Assembly (NCBI GenBank): GCA_945787595.1
Contig: CALZJV010000703.1
Location: forward strand, 1 to 5,764
DNA: 5,764 nucleotides
Direction of reading: 5' to 3'
Source of the DNA: an uncultured Desulfobacterales bacterium
GTDB taxonomy: Bacteria; Desulfobacterota; Desulfobacteria; Desulfobacterales; JAFDCJ01
Position numbers and translations under genes: made by a program. Positions 5,202 to 5,764 of the stretch are shown here, piece by piece. The notes under the pieces are model-generated. The model made no database searches. It was not told where the DNA came from and worked only from the letters and a program-made list of their open reading frames with translations. Numbering within the stretch: the stretch's first letter is position 1; each line of letters starts with the position of its first letter.

Positions 5202-5764
5202 TCAGTTCCATCATTTTAAAGCTGCTTTTAAAAAATGCAGAAGACCGTTATCAATCGGCAGCCGGAGTTCAGGCCGATCTGGCAACCTGTTTACAGCGCT
5301 TAAAGCCGGACAATAGCATTGAAAGTTTTCCGGTGGGAGCAGCCGATTATACCAGCCGGTTTACGTTTCCTCAAAAGCTTTATGGCCGTGACAGCGAATT
5401 GCAAGAATTGGTAAATGCTTTCGAAAACGCCTGCCGGGAGAGTTCGGCCATAATATTTGTCAGCGGTTATTCCGGCATTGGCAAGACGGCGCTGGTGGAG
5501 GAGATCCAACGATCGGTATCTGAAAACCGCGGCTACTTCATCAAGGGTAAGTTCGACCAATATCTTAGAACGACCCCTTACACAGCGATCACCCAGGCGT
5601 TTGCCGTATTCGTATCCCGCATCCTGGCCGAACCGGGAAAAAACTTTAATGAATGGCAGGAAAAAATTCAAGCGGCGGTCGGCGACCTGGGCCAGGTACT
5701 GACAGATGTAATGCCGGCCTTGGAAGATATCATCGGCGCCCAGCCGGATGTGCCCCAATTTGGC
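5073..5764 (+). CDS. Kinase C-lobe and AAA/NTPase domain, continuation of the same gene in the shifted frame (3' end outside window)
   Basis: In the frame with codons at 5081, 5084 and so on, the sequence is open to the right edge. It continues the kinase C-lobe: FYELKTGKLPF, NPMELIHHHLARVPVSP, IILKLLLKNAEDRYQSAAG and DLATCLQRL. It then enters the linker FPQKLYGRDSELQEL and an AAA_16-like NTPase with Walker A GYSGIGKT (about residues 324-331 of the repaired protein), followed by GYFIKGKFDQYLRTTPYTAI and a final ALEDIIGAQPDVPQF. These blocks occur in this order in multidomain kinase/ATPase/sensor histidine kinase proteins, which are usually 1,700-2,000 residues, so GAF and histidine kinase domains are predicted beyond the window (inference). 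Cytoplasmic signalling is expected. Without repair of the one-base deletion, this part has no good start of its own. Confidence 0.82.

Noticed and set aside
5300..5758. Minus-strand 152-residue open frame opposite the AAA domain.
   Set aside because: The plus strand here encodes a clear Walker A NTPase; the minus frame is its shadow.

Overview
The window looks like an accessory stretch of a Gram-negative bacterial chromosome. The gene families (a large AsmA-like envelope protein, a DctM-type TRAP permease remnant, a MazEF-type toxin-antitoxin pair and a giant kinase/AAA/sensor-type signalling protein), together with GGAAT-rich intergenic palindromes, suggest a deltaproteobacterium (Desulfobacterota). 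That placement is inference from gene content, not from a marker gene.

Layout. 1-2339 (+) is the 3' part of an AsmA-family gene, open at the left edge. Its upstream half is a perfectly phased tandem array of 72-residue units, and its downstream part is the conserved AsmA C-terminal region. 2438-2773 (+) is an antibiotic-biosynthesis-monooxygenase (ABM) type gene with a good ribosome binding site, start and stop, interrupted by two in-frame TAA codons. 2958-3554 (-) is a toxin-antitoxin operon: an intact ribbon-helix-helix antitoxin gene, overlapping by ATGA with a MazF/PemK toxin gene that carries a one-base frameshift. A near-consensus promoter with an overlapping inverted repeat lies upstream of it. 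3726-3980 (+) is a C-terminal scrap of a TRAP transporter large permease. 3981-4496 has no gene: an AT-rich stretch, then a repeat region with GC-rich hairpins and a 37-bp inverted repeat made of GGAAT-like words. 4497-5764 (+) is the 5' part of a large signalling protein (Ser/Thr kinase domain followed by an AAA/NTPase domain), open at the right edge and broken by a one-base deletion inside the kinase domain.

The genes do not form one pathway. Of the six recognisable protein-coding loci, only the AsmA gene and the antitoxin read cleanly. Two have single-base frameshifts, one has two nonsense codons and one is a fragment. This is either a decaying, recombination-prone region or a region with local sequencing errors. 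The two in-frame TAAs and the permease truncation are hard to explain by homopolymer error alone. The most novel-looking items are the 72-residue phased AsmA repeats, the interrupted ABM gene, and the orphaned antitoxin with its intact promoter/operator.
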